A stretch of 7,813 nucleotides of DNA from CALAZP01 sp041164265 (GCA_041164265.1 JBEAPR010000087.1:1-7813); one strand, 5' to 3'; shown: positions 1-7,331, numbered from the stretch's first letter. Numbers and translations are program-made. Notes: generated by a model not told the origin, from the letters alone.

Positions 1-87
1 ACCTCTTACCATTCCGAACAGAGTAGTTAAGCTCCCCAGCGCCGATGGTACTACCCGAGAGGGCGGGAGAGTAGGTCGCTGCCAACA
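1..87 (+). rRNA. rrf: 5S ribosomal RNA, 3' part (5' end outside the window)
   Basis: This is the 3' three-quarters of a 5S rRNA, the small RNA of the large ribosomal subunit's central protuberance. The sequence shows the conserved loop segment CCGAACAGAGTAGTTAAG (about 14-31), then GCGCCGATGGTACT (about 40-53), then GGGAGAGTAGGTCGCTGCC (about 65-83). These follow the order found in E. coli 5S (CCGAACTCAGAAGTGAAACG, GCGCCGATGGTAGT, GAGAGTAGGGAACTGCC). By comparison with E. coli, about 28 nucleotides are missing at the 5' end because the window starts inside the gene. The mature 3' end is not visible exactly and lies around 84-90. A hairpin terminator follows directly, so this is the end of an rRNA operon read left to right. 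The 16S and 23S genes would lie upstream, outside the window. Confidence 0.95.
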
Positions 88-90
88 CCA

Positions 91-139
91 AAAAACAAAC
101 AGCTCGAATGCCATAGCGCATGTCGGGCTGTTTTTGTTT
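91..139 (+). terminator. Rho-independent terminator of the rRNA operon
   Basis: A strong hairpin lies just after the 5S gene. ACAGCTCG (99-106) pairs with CGGGCTGT (124-131) with one T-G wobble. The stem continues inward through A107-T123 and AATGC-like pairing (108-111 with 118-121, one bulged G at 122) to a six-base loop at 112-117. It extends outward through A-T pairs into the A-rich 91-98 and the T-rich 131-139 (TTTTTGTTT). A GC-containing stem followed by a T tract is the classic intrinsic terminator form. Because of the flanking A tract it may also work weakly on the other strand, but no minus-strand gene ends here. Confidence 0.9.
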
Positions 140-166
140 AGTACCACAACATTCCATATATATTTG
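134..166 (+). promoter_or_regulatory. Candidate Bacteroidota-type promoter for the DUF3078 gene
   Basis: TATATTTG (159-166) fits the Bacteroidota -7 element TAnnTTTG exactly. A TTG (134-136) lies 22 bases upstream, inside the 17-23 base range reported for the TTG / TAnnTTTG consensus of Flavobacterium. The start of transcription would fall near 172, giving a leader of about 17 bases before the ATG at 190, which is typical for a leader without a Shine-Dalgarno sequence. The -33 element would lie inside the T tract of the rRNA terminator. The -7 match is what the sequence shows; use as a promoter is inferred. Confidence 0.5.
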
Positions 167-189
167 GCTGTAAAAGAAAGTTAATCTAA

Positions 190-1215
190 ATGAAATATTG
201 GACTTTAGTATTTGGTTTATTAATTACTCATTCCCTTCCAGCAACTAATAGTATTTTAAAGGATAGTTTAACTAAACCAGACTCGGCTTGGAAATGGGAG
301 CTTTCTATAGGTTTTGATTTTGCCCAGTTATCATATATAAATCCCTTACAAGGAGCTGGTCAAAATAAGCTTTCTTTAAATAGTGTAATGGGTTTTAAAA
401 GTTCTTTTAATCGAGGATTTTTCAGTTGGGAAAATGATATGGTTTGGCAATTCGGGGCGCAAAGGTTGGGTAGTGGAACCATTGGCTCAGGGTTGAATAT
501 TCCAGTTCCTTTTCAAAAATCTATAGATGATTTGCGATTTAATTCTAAATTAGGTTATAGTATTAAAGAGCATTCAAAATGGCTTTATTCTTTGAATTTT
601 GGATTGCGTACCTTGATAACTCCTTCATTCAATGGTGACGAGAGGTTGAGTGGCAATTTTTTTAAAGATATTTTTACCGAAGGTAAACCTCCTACTAGTA
701 AGTTTCTATCCCCTGCCATTATTACTTTTTCCATGGGGAATGAATTCAAATTGGGCGAAAACTTAGGGGTTTTTTATAGCCCTATAAGTATAAAACATAT
801 TATAGTAGAAGATGATTTTATTGCCTCTACTGGGGTCCATGGTAATAACACCGAAGGGATGCCGGATTCTTTAGGCCTATATACTAATTATGAAAATTTC
901 AATTTTCAATTCGGTTCATTTGTTAGGGCTACTTTACAAAAGCAAGTTTTTAAAGGGAAGTTAAAGTATAAAGGGTCGTTAATACTATTTTCAAATTACC
1001 TTAAGAATCCACAGAATCTGGACTTTGATATGGTAAATACTTTGGATTGGATCCTGTACAAAAATTTCAATTTTTCTTTGCTGGTAAACCTTTTTTATGA
1101 CGATGATGTGCTTGTTCAAGTTACGGATAGAAATTCCTTTGGAGGGACTAATAGATTAGGGAAAAGATTAAGTATGACCCAACAATTTTTGATTACCTAT
1201 CAAATTAAATTTTAG
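190..1215 (+). CDS. DUF3078-type outer-membrane beta-barrel-like protein
   Basis: A 341-residue exported protein of unknown function, assigned by pattern to the DUF3078 family, which is common in Bacteroidota. Residues 1 to about 18 look like a signal peptide: K2, a hydrophobic stretch of about 5-17, and cleavage near SLPA. The mature part alternates polar and aromatic or hydrophobic residues in the manner of membrane beta-strands and ends in a terminal phenylalanine (ITYQIKF), as outer-membrane barrels usually do. Family-like blocks are the N-terminal segment WKWELSIGFDFAQLSY (34-49) with GAGQNKLSLN (55-64), the central YSPISIKHIIVEDD (196-209), and LFYDDD (301-306) near the C-terminus. The ATG at 190 is chosen because it gives the signal peptide directly; there is no Shine-Dalgarno sequence, which is normal here. 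It stands alone between the rRNA terminator and polA, so context gives no hint of function. The family call rests on recognition, not on a search. Confidence 0.75.
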   Translation: MKYWTLVFGLLITHSLPATNSILKDSLTKPDSAWKWELSIGFDFAQLSYINPLQGAGQNKLSLNSVMGFKSSFNRGFFSWENDMVWQFGAQRLGSGTIGSGLNIPVPFQKSIDDLRFNSKLGYSIKEHSKWLYSLNFGLRTLITPSFNGDERLSGNFFKDIFTEGKPPTSKFLSPAIITFSMGNEFKLGENLGVFYSPISIKHIIVEDDFIASTGVHGNNTEGMPDSLGLYTNYENFNFQFGSFVRATLQKQVFKGKLKYKGSLILFSNYLKNPQNLDFDMVNTLDWILYKNFNFSLLVNLFYDDDVLVQVTDRNSFGGTNRLGKRLSMTQQFLITYQIKF

Positions 1216-1281
1216 ACTGACAGTTTAATTATATTAGACTCATAGAGTATGAATTTTTATTTTTAGTTAAATTTCAAGAGG

Positions 1282-4062
1282 ATGGAGGATAAAAAGCTTT
1301 ATTTGTTAGATGGGCATGCCCTAGTGTATCGTGCGCATTTCGCCTTTATTGCTAGGCCCTTAATTAATTCTAAAGGATTAAATACAAGCGCTATCAATGG
1401 ATTTACCCGAACATTATGGGATTTAATTCAAAAGGAGAAGCCAAGTCATATTGCCGTTGCTTTTGATCCAAGTGGACCTACTTTTAGGCATGAACAATAT
1501 AGTTTATATAAGGCCAATCGAGAAGAACAGCCTGATGATATAAAAAAGGCATTTCCATATATTAAGCAAATTGTGGAGGCTTTTAATATTCCAATTGTCA
1601 CCGTTAACAACTATGAGGCTGATGATGTAATTGGAACTTTAGCCAAGCAGGCGGAAAAAGAGGGGTACAAAGTCTATATGGTGACTCCAGACAAAGATTA
1701 TGCCCAATTGGTTAGTCCTAATATTTTTATGTATAAGCCTTCTAGGCAGGGAAATGGAATAGAAATCCTTGGAGTGGAGGAAGTTTTGAGAAATTGGGGG
1801 ATTACTAGAGTAGACCAAGTAATTGACATATTAGGGATGCAGGGAGACGCAGTGGATAATATTCCTGGAATACCTGGTATTGGTCCTAAAACAGCTGTTA
1901 AATTATTGGAGGAGTTCGATACTGTTGAAAATTTAATTTCCCAATCTAAACAATTGAAAGGTAAACAAAAAGAAAGAGTTGAAGAGTTTGCCGATCAGGC
2001 TTTATTGTCAAAAAAGCTAGCTACAATTGATTGTAATGTTCCTATTCAATTTGATGCCACCACATTTGTAATTGATCCTCCTAATCGTGCTTTATTGGCA
2101 GAAATTTTCAAGGAACTTGAATTTAGGTCTTTGGCACAATCCATTTTGGGGCAGTCGGAGAATTCTAGTAGTAATATTGGTGTACAATCCTCCCTATTTG
2201 ATTCGGAAAAGTCAGAGGTAAAGCTTGAGGACCACGCTATAGCTACTCATACCATTGATCATACTGAACATCGCTATTATTTAGTTGATAAGGATGAGGA
2301 AATCAATGTTCTGATTGATCGCCTATCTAAAACGAGTATTTTTGCTTTTGATTCTGAAACTACTGGTTTGGATGCTAATCTTGCCCGTTTGGTTGGGATG
2401 TCCTTTTCTATAGAGAAAGGGGAAGGTTTTTATGTCCCAGTACCCCAATCTCAAGAGCAAGCAGAAAAATTAGTCGATAGATTTAGAGCTGTTTTTGAAG
2501 ACGAGACCATAGAAAAAATAGCTCAAAATTTTAAGTATGATGCTTTAATTCTTAAACATTATGGAGTGGAAGTGAAGGGTCTAATATGGGATACGATGTT
2601 ACTACATTATTTACTAGAACCCGATTTGAGGCATAATATGGACTATCTTTCGGAGACCTATCTTAAATACAAACCCATTTCCATTACTACTTTAATAGGG
2701 GAAAAAGGAAAAAATCAGCTTAAAATGACTGATGTCCCAATTGAAAAGGTAGTGGATTATGCAGCTGAAGATGCCGACATTACTGGTCAATTGTTTCAGC
2801 ATTTTATTCCTAAGATTAAAGAATCTGGTTTAGAGCAATTGTATATGGAGGTTGAGGAACCTCTTGCTAAAGTTTTGGTAGATATGGAATATGAAGGCAT
2901 TAATCTAAATTCAGATTTATTGTCGGAGTACGCTGTAATCCTTAGGAATAAGATTGGACAGGTAGAGGCCAATATTTACGAGATGGCGGGAAAGAAATTC
3001 AATATTTCTTCTCCTAAACAAGTGGGAGAAATATTGTTTATAGACCTAAATATCCCTTATCGATGGCGGAAAACTAAATCTGGGCAATATTCTACTAACG
3101 AAGAAAAATTATCTGAATTGGCGGGAGATTATCCAATAATTAAGGAAATACTCAACCATAGGGGAATGACAAAACTACTTTCTACCTATGTGGAAGCATT
3201 GCCTAAAATGGTTAATCCTAAAACTAAAAGAATACATACCTCATTCAATCAGGCATTAGCTGCGACAGGTAGATTAAGTTCATATAACCCTAACCTACAA
3301 AATATTCCTATTAGAACTCCAGAAGGGGCTAAGGTTCGGGAAGCATTTATTCCAAGAGACAAAAATCATGTTCTGCTTGCGGCGGATTATTCTCAAATCG
3401 AGTTAAGATTAATAGCTGAAATTAGTGGTGACAGATCTATGTTGGAGGCTTTCCAATCGGGGAAGGACATCCATAGTACGACAGCGGCCAATGTCTTTGA
3501 AGTTCCATACGATCAGGTTACTAAAGAGCAGCGTTATAGGGCAAAAACGGTCAATTTTAGTATTATTTATGGAGCAGGAGCTACAAATCTATCTAGACAA
3601 CTCAATATAAAGCGTTCGGAAGCGAACGAATTGATTCAGCAATATTTTAAACAATATAAAGGTATTCAAGCTTATATGGAAAATACGATATCGCTTGCTA
3701 GGAATCAAGGTTATGTGACGACTTTATTAGGAAGAAGACGATATCTTAGAGATATTAACTCTAAATCATCACTGGAAAAAAGCAATGCCGAACGAATGGC
3801 TATTAATAGTCCAATTCAGGGATCGGCAGCGGATTTAATTAAATTAGCAATGATTAATATTGGCCGTGCCATCAAAGAGTCCCAATTAAAATCAAAAATG
3901 ATTTTACAAGTTCATGATGAATTGATTTTTGATGTGCCCTTGGAGGAGTTAGAGGAAATGAAAACTTTGGTGAAAAGAGAAATGGAAAACGCAATGCCCT
4001 CCTTGTCTGTTCCTGTTTTAGTTGAGGTAGGAGTGGGGAATAATTGGAGAGAAGCACATTAA
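1282..4062 (+). CDS. polA: DNA polymerase I (5'-3' exonuclease, 3'-5' exonuclease, polymerase)
   Basis: Full-length PolA of 926 residues, close to E. coli (928). It removes RNA primers, fills Okazaki gaps and serves in excision repair. Residues 1 to about 290 are the 5'-3' exonuclease, with LLDGHALVYRAHFAF (8-22), the YEADDVIG acidic motif (111-118), TPDKDY (135-140) and a helix-hairpin-helix GIPGIGPKTA (196-205). After a variable linker (about 290-330) comes the 3'-5' proofreading domain. It keeps all the metal ligands: D357 and E359 (DSETTG), D420 (QNFKYD), and Y493 and D497 (YAAED). This differs from Taq- or Bacillus-type enzymes that lost them, so proofreading is predicted to be active. 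The polymerase domain has motif A DYSQIELR (702-709, D702), the O-helix with R751, K755, F759 and Y763, SPIQGSAAD (843-851), and motif C QVHDE (876-880, D879). F759 matches E. coli F762, which favours dNTPs over dideoxy-NTPs. The ATG fits the family N-terminus; the AAGAGG just before it touches the start codon and is too close to act as a normal ribosome site. Confidence 0.98.
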   Translation: MEDKKLYLLDGHALVYRAHFAFIARPLINSKGLNTSAINGFTRTLWDLIQKEKPSHIAVAFDPSGPTFRHEQYSLYKANREEQPDDIKKAFPYIKQIVEAFNIPIVTVNNYEADDVIGTLAKQAEKEGYKVYMVTPDKDYAQLVSPNIFMYKPSRQGNGIEILGVEEVLRNWGITRVDQVIDILGMQGDAVDNIPGIPGIGPKTAVKLLEEFDTVENLISQSKQLKGKQKERVEEFADQALLSKKLATIDCNVPIQFDATTFVIDPPNRALLAEIFKELEFRSLAQSILGQSENSSSNIGVQSSLFDSEKSEVKLEDHAIATHTIDHTEHRYYLVDKDEEINVLIDRLSKTSIFAFDSETTGLDANLARLVGMSFSIEKGEGFYVPVPQSQEQAEKLVDRFRAVFEDETIEKIAQNFKYDALILKHYGVEVKGLIWDTMLLHYLLEPDLRHNMDYLSETYLKYKPISITTLIGEKGKNQLKMTDVPIEKVVDYAAEDADITGQLFQHFIPKIKESGLEQLYMEVEEPLAKVLVDMEYEGINLNSDLLSEYAVILRNKIGQVEANIYEMAGKKFNISSPKQVGEILFIDLNIPYRWRKTKSGQYSTNEEKLSELAGDYPIIKEILNHRGMTKLLSTYVEALPKMVNPKTKRIHTSFNQALAATGRLSSYNPNLQNIPIRTPEGAKVREAFIPRDKNHVLLAADYSQIELRLIAEISGDRSMLEAFQSGKDIHSTTAANVFEVPYDQVTKEQRYRAKTVNFSIIYGAGATNLSRQLNIKRSEANELIQQYFKQYKGIQAYMENTISLARNQGYVTTLLGRRRYLRDINSKSSLEKSNAERMAINSPIQGSAADLIKLAMINIGRAIKESQLKSKMILQVHDELIFDVPLEELEEMKTLVKREMENAMPSLSVPVLVEVGVGNNWREAH

Positions 4063-4071
4063 AAAAAAAGC

Positions 4072-4989
4072 ATGAAATTAGATCAACCTTGGAAAGTAAA
4101 AGATTTAGCCCAACTTATCAACGCAGAAGTAATCGGGGATGGAAATACTGAAATCATTGGAATCAATGAAATCCATCAGGTAGGTTTGGGTGACTTGACT
4201 TTTGTTGATGTTGAAAAGTATTATAATGCATGTTTAAATTCAGAAGCTACGGCTATAATTATCAATAAGCGAATAACCCCTCCTGAAGGCAAGGTACTCC
4301 TGTATATGGAAAATCCATTTGCGGGGTATAATAGCCTAGTCCTTTATTTTAGACCAGTCAGACCAATGTTAGGGCCTATAGGAGAAAATTGCAAAATATC
4401 AGAGGATTGTATAATTGAACCGAATGTTACCATAGGCCATGGTGTTTCAATAGGCAAAAACGTTCATATTCAGGCGAATAGTGTGATTGGTGACTATACT
4501 ATTATAGAGGATCAAGTTATGATTCAATATGGGTCGATAATTGGTGCAGATGGCTTTTATTTTAAGAAGACAAAAGAAGGCTATCAAAAATGGAGATCAT
4601 GCGGTAGAGTAGTAATTGAAAGCAATGTAGATATAGGATGTGGATGCAGTATCAATAGAGGAATCAGTGGAGACACAGTTATTGGCAGGGGCAGTAAACT
4701 TGACTCCCATGTTCATGTTGGGCATGATGTTAAAATAGGCAAACACTGTTTATTCGCAGCACAAGTTGGAATAGCTGGAAACACTATAATAGAGGATCAG
4801 GTTACTGTCTACGGTCAAGTAGGAATCATTCAAAATTTAAGAATATCTTCCAATAGCACTATTATGGCCAAATCGTTAGTTACTAAAGACGTACCGCCTA
4901 ACAGTAATTATTTTGGAATTCCAGCAAAAGATAAAAGAAATAAAATGAGGGAATTAGCAACTATTCAGAGGATATCCAGAGGAGATTAA
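4072..4989 (+). CDS. LpxD-like UDP-3-O-acylglucosamine N-acyltransferase paralogue
   Basis: A 305-residue left-handed beta-helix acyltransferase related to LpxD, which adds a 3-hydroxyacyl chain from acyl-ACP to UDP-3-O-acylglucosamine in lipid A synthesis. Residues 1 to about 100 match the LpxD uridine-binding domain; F44 and Y50 (LTFVDVEKY) have the spacing of the uracil-stacking Phe and Tyr. From about 103 to 270, repeated hexapeptide units such as IGENCK, IGHGVS, IGKNVH and IGRGSK form the helix, with an LpxD-type insertion IGADGFYFKKTKEG (157-170). The presumed catalytic His is H218 in HVHVGHD (213-219). Differences from canonical LpxD are INRG for IDRG (N195), GHD for AHN, and IIQN where GIxGH normally carries a second conserved His (N255). 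The C-terminal helix is short (about 285-302) against about 340 residues in E. coli. This resembles, from memory, a second LpxD-like family of Bacteroidota, so I give no gene symbol; the main lpxD is probably elsewhere. It starts 9 bp after polA and is likely co-transcribed. Confidence 0.85.
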   Translation: MKLDQPWKVKDLAQLINAEVIGDGNTEIIGINEIHQVGLGDLTFVDVEKYYNACLNSEATAIIINKRITPPEGKVLLYMENPFAGYNSLVLYFRPVRPMLGPIGENCKISEDCIIEPNVTIGHGVSIGKNVHIQANSVIGDYTIIEDQVMIQYGSIIGADGFYFKKTKEGYQKWRSCGRVVIESNVDIGCGCSINRGISGDTVIGRGSKLDSHVHVGHDVKIGKHCLFAAQVGIAGNTIIEDQVTVYGQVGIIQNLRISSNSTIMAKSLVTKDVPPNSNYFGIPAKDKRNKMRELATIQRISRGD

Positions 4990-5324
4990 TTCTTGCTAAT
5001 CCTTCTAGTAGTGATAATTTGATTATTGGTGGCTCTCATTTGTACATAGTAAAAGCCTTTTGGCAAATCACCTATTTCAAATAACTGTTCCTCGCGCTCG
5101 TTATTGAATTTTCGGACTTCTCTTCCCAACCAATTATAGATAATTATTTTTTCTACGCTCTGGGCATTTAGTAGTTGGAAATCATTGACCACAGGATTAG
5201 GATATATACTAATGTCAGGGGATTCTGTGAAGTCTAATTTTTGACTTTGCGCCGGCAAGCATATCGATAGGCTTAATAAAGATATCGTCATGATAAATTT
5301 GATATATATGAAATTGCCGGACAT
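4986..5324 (-). CDS. Small secreted protein made almost only of a T9SS type A sorting domain
   Basis: A 112-residue protein with a signal peptide followed almost at once by a type 9 secretion system C-terminal sorting domain. Residues 1 to about 27 form the signal peptide: K9, a hydrophobic core of about 10-24, and cleavage around PAQS. A short linker (28-36) leads to the sorting domain at about 37-112. This shows ISIYPNPVVNDF (38-49), IIIYNWLGREV (60-70), the GDLPKGFYYVQM block (85-96) and the basic C-terminal strand TTRRISKN (105-112). In this family the domain directs a passenger through the outer membrane, where the PorU sortase usually removes it and attaches the cargo to A-LPS. Here there is no passenger. 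The start at 5324 is preferred over Met12 because it supplies the positively charged n-region. The stop codon overlaps that of the convergent lpxD-like gene. It lies 75 bp after thrS and might be read from it. It could be a genuine mini-protein or the remains of a larger surface protein. Confidence 0.8.
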   Translation of the reverse strand: MSGNFIYIKFIMTISLLSLSICLPAQSQKLDFTESPDISIYPNPVVNDFQLLNAQSVEKIIIYNWLGREVRKFNNEREEQLFEIGDLPKGFYYVQMRATNNQIITTRRISKN

Positions 5325-5399
5325 CCTAGATTCTTAAGCTGTAAATGTAAAGATTAAAAAAACATAAAAAGTATCATCAAATCAATTTAACAAAAAAGA

Positions 5400-7331
5400 T
5401 TACTCTTCAGTTTCTAATAAACCGTTAAAGTAAGTAATAAAATCTTGTAAGCTAAATTTACCCTGATCGCCTTCACCCTGTTTTCTAACTGCTAATTCAT
5501 GGTTAGCTACCTCTTGTTCTCCTACTACTAGCATTATGGGGATTCGTTTCAGTTCGGTATCTCTAATTTTTTTTCCAATTTTTTCATTTCTATCATCGAT
5601 TAAACCTCTGATATTATGAACAGCTAGTTGATTTTGGATTTCCTTACAGTAAGGAATAAATCTTTCACTAATTGGCAGTAATGCATATTGTTCAGGAGCA
5701 AGCCAAAGGGGGAATTTACCTGCAGTATGTTCAATCAAAATGCTCATAAACCGTTCAAGAGATCCAAAGGGGGCCCGGTGAATCATGACAGGTCTATGGG
5801 GAAGATTGTCAGAACCAGTATAGGTCAGATCAAAACGCTCAGGCAAATTGTAATCTACTTGAATCGTTCCCAATTGCCAGGAACGACCTAGTGCATCTTT
5901 TATCATAAAATCCAACTTTGGACCATAAAAAGCAGCCTCACCTTTAACTTGCGTGGTTATCATTCCCACTTCTTGGGTGGCTTCGATAATAGCAGATTCT
6001 GCAGCTTTCCAGTTGGCTTCAGATCCTATATATTTTGTTGGATTATTAGGATCTTTGAGGGAGATTTGAGCTGTAAAGTCTTTAAAACCCATCTTATTGA
6101 GGACTGTTGTAGTCAGTTCCAAAACGTTTAAGAATTCTTCTTTGAGTTGTTCTGTGGTACAGAAAATATGGGCATCATCTTGAGTGAATCCACGTACTCT
6201 AGAGAGGCCGTGAAGCTCTCCACTTTGTTCGTACCGATATACAGTTCCAAATTCTGCTATTCTAAGGGGAAGGTCTTTATAGGAGTGTGGCCTAAAGGCA
6301 AAAATCTCACAGTGGTGTGGACAATTCATAGGTTTTAAAAGAAATTCCTCTCCTTCCCTTGGCGTCTTGATAGGTTGAAAACTGTCCTCCCCATATTTTT
6401 CGTAATGACCAGAGGTAATATATAGCTCTTTTTTACCAATATGAGGGGTCGTAACCAGCTGATATCCACGTTTTACTTGCTCTTCTTTCATAAATTCCAC
6501 TAAACGTTCCCGAATGGCATTACCTTTAGGTAACCACATAGGCAATCCGGCTCCAACTCGATTGGAGAACATAAAGAGTTCCAATTCACTTCCGAGTTTA
6601 CGATGATCTCTTTTTTTGGCTTCTTCAAGAAGTTCTAAATACTGTGTTAGTTCTTTTTGTTTAGGAAAAGTAACCCCATAAATACGAGTCATCATTTTCC
6701 TGTTTTCATCGCCTCTCCAATAGGCACCGGCAACGTTTAGGAGCTTTACCGCTTTAATCTTTCCAGTATCTGGAATATGAGGACCTTTGCATAAATCTAC
6801 AAATTTCCCTTGCTGGTAAAAGGTAATAGAACCATCCTCTAAATCCTCCAAAAGTTCGAGTTTGTAGGGATCATCTTTTTCTTTGAAATAAGAAATGGCT
6901 TCTGCCTTACCAATTTCTTTTCGTTCGTATGTATTTTTTTCCCGAGCTAGTTCGAGCATTTTATCTTCTATAGATTTTAAATCTTCTATAGAAATCGAGG
7001 TTTCTCCAGTATCTATATCGTAGTAAAAGCCATTTTCAATAGAAGGACCAATCCCAAATTTCACATTAGGATATAATTCCTGTAATGCTTCTGCCATGAG
7101 GTGTGCAGAAGAGTGCCAGAAGGTGCTTTTCCCCAAATCGTCTTCCCATGTGAGCAAGGAAACTTCAGCGTCTGTGTAGATTTTTCTAGAGAGATCCCAA
7201 ACGGAACCATTGACTTTAGCTGCTAAAACGTTTCTCGCTAAACCTTCACTAATGGAGGAAGCAATTTCCAAAGAAGTGATTCCTTCGGAAAAAGGTTTAG
7301 TTTTTCCGTCAGGAAAAGTAATTGTAATCAT
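5400..7331 (-). CDS. thrS: Threonine--tRNA ligase
   Basis: Full-length threonyl-tRNA synthetase of 643 residues (E. coli 642), which charges tRNA-Thr in the cytoplasm. Order of domains: TGS (about 1-60); editing domain (about 65-225) that hydrolyses Ser-tRNA-Thr, with HSSAH (73-77) plus C181 and H185, the same four residues as E. coli H73, H77, C182 and H186; class II catalytic core (about 245-535); and anticodon-binding domain (about 540-640) with DDRNEKIGKKIR (579-590). The catalytic zinc ligands are C337 (MNCPHH), H388 (DDAHIF) and H518 (MIHRAPFGS). Motif 2 is FGTVYRYEQSG (361-371, R366) and motif 3 has R527 in GSLERF. All key residues are present, so both charging and editing should work. 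The ATG at 7331 gives the standard family start MITITFPDG. It lies 12 bp after the end of hemD, suggesting transcription from upstream. No T-box or attenuator fits in that gap. The usual partners infC, rpmI and rplT do not follow it. Confidence 0.98.
   Translation of the reverse strand: MITITFPDGKTKPFSEGITSLEIASSISEGLARNVLAAKVNGSVWDLSRKIYTDAEVSLLTWEDDLGKSTFWHSSAHLMAEALQELYPNVKFGIGPSIENGFYYDIDTGETSISIEDLKSIEDKMLELAREKNTYERKEIGKAEAISYFKEKDDPYKLELLEDLEDGSITFYQQGKFVDLCKGPHIPDTGKIKAVKLLNVAGAYWRGDENRKMMTRIYGVTFPKQKELTQYLELLEEAKKRDHRKLGSELELFMFSNRVGAGLPMWLPKGNAIRERLVEFMKEEQVKRGYQLVTTPHIGKKELYITSGHYEKYGEDSFQPIKTPREGEEFLLKPMNCPHHCEIFAFRPHSYKDLPLRIAEFGTVYRYEQSGELHGLSRVRGFTQDDAHIFCTTEQLKEEFLNVLELTTTVLNKMGFKDFTAQISLKDPNNPTKYIGSEANWKAAESAIIEATQEVGMITTQVKGEAAFYGPKLDFMIKDALGRSWQLGTIQVDYNLPERFDLTYTGSDNLPHRPVMIHRAPFGSLERFMSILIEHTAGKFPLWLAPEQYALLPISERFIPYCKEIQNQLAVHNIRGLIDDRNEKIGKKIRDTELKRIPIMLVVGEQEVANHELAVRKQGEGDQGKFSLQDFITYFNGLLETEE

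Noticed and set aside
1240..1264. Possible terminator after the DUF3078 gene: TCATA-GAG-TATGA hairpin followed by ATTTTTATTTTT.
   Set aside because: The stem is only five mostly A-T pairs with a three-base loop. In DNA this AT-rich such a match is expected by chance, so I did not list it.
1258..1265. TATTTTTA as a -7 promoter element for polA.
   Set aside because: It lacks the final G of TAnnTTTG and has no TTG at a suitable distance upstream. polA may equally be read from the DUF3078 promoter.
4061..4069. Programmed slippage at the nine-A run at the end of polA.
   Set aside because: The run begins after the T of the TAA stop, so adding or losing an A does not change the stop codon or extend the protein.
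5342..5393. Minus-strand promoter candidates for the small T9SS gene: TTG (5393-5391) with TACTTTTT (5373-5366), and TACATTTA (5349-5342).
   Set aside because: Both miss the final G of the consensus, and the second has no TTG upstream at 17-23 bases. The stretch is simply AT-rich.
5360..5415. thrS terminator from the T-rich stretches (minus strand) after its stop codon.
   Set aside because: The only stem before the T run is about five A-T/G-T pairs (TTATT with AGTAA); no GC-containing hairpin is seen.
3425..6338. Short open frames of about 60-67 codons inside polA (3425-3610 +, 4057-3872 -) and opposite thrS (5688-5891, 5949-6131, 6147-6338 +).
   Set aside because: They lie wholly within strongly conserved coding sequence in other frames, show no domain, signal or promoter, and are shadows.
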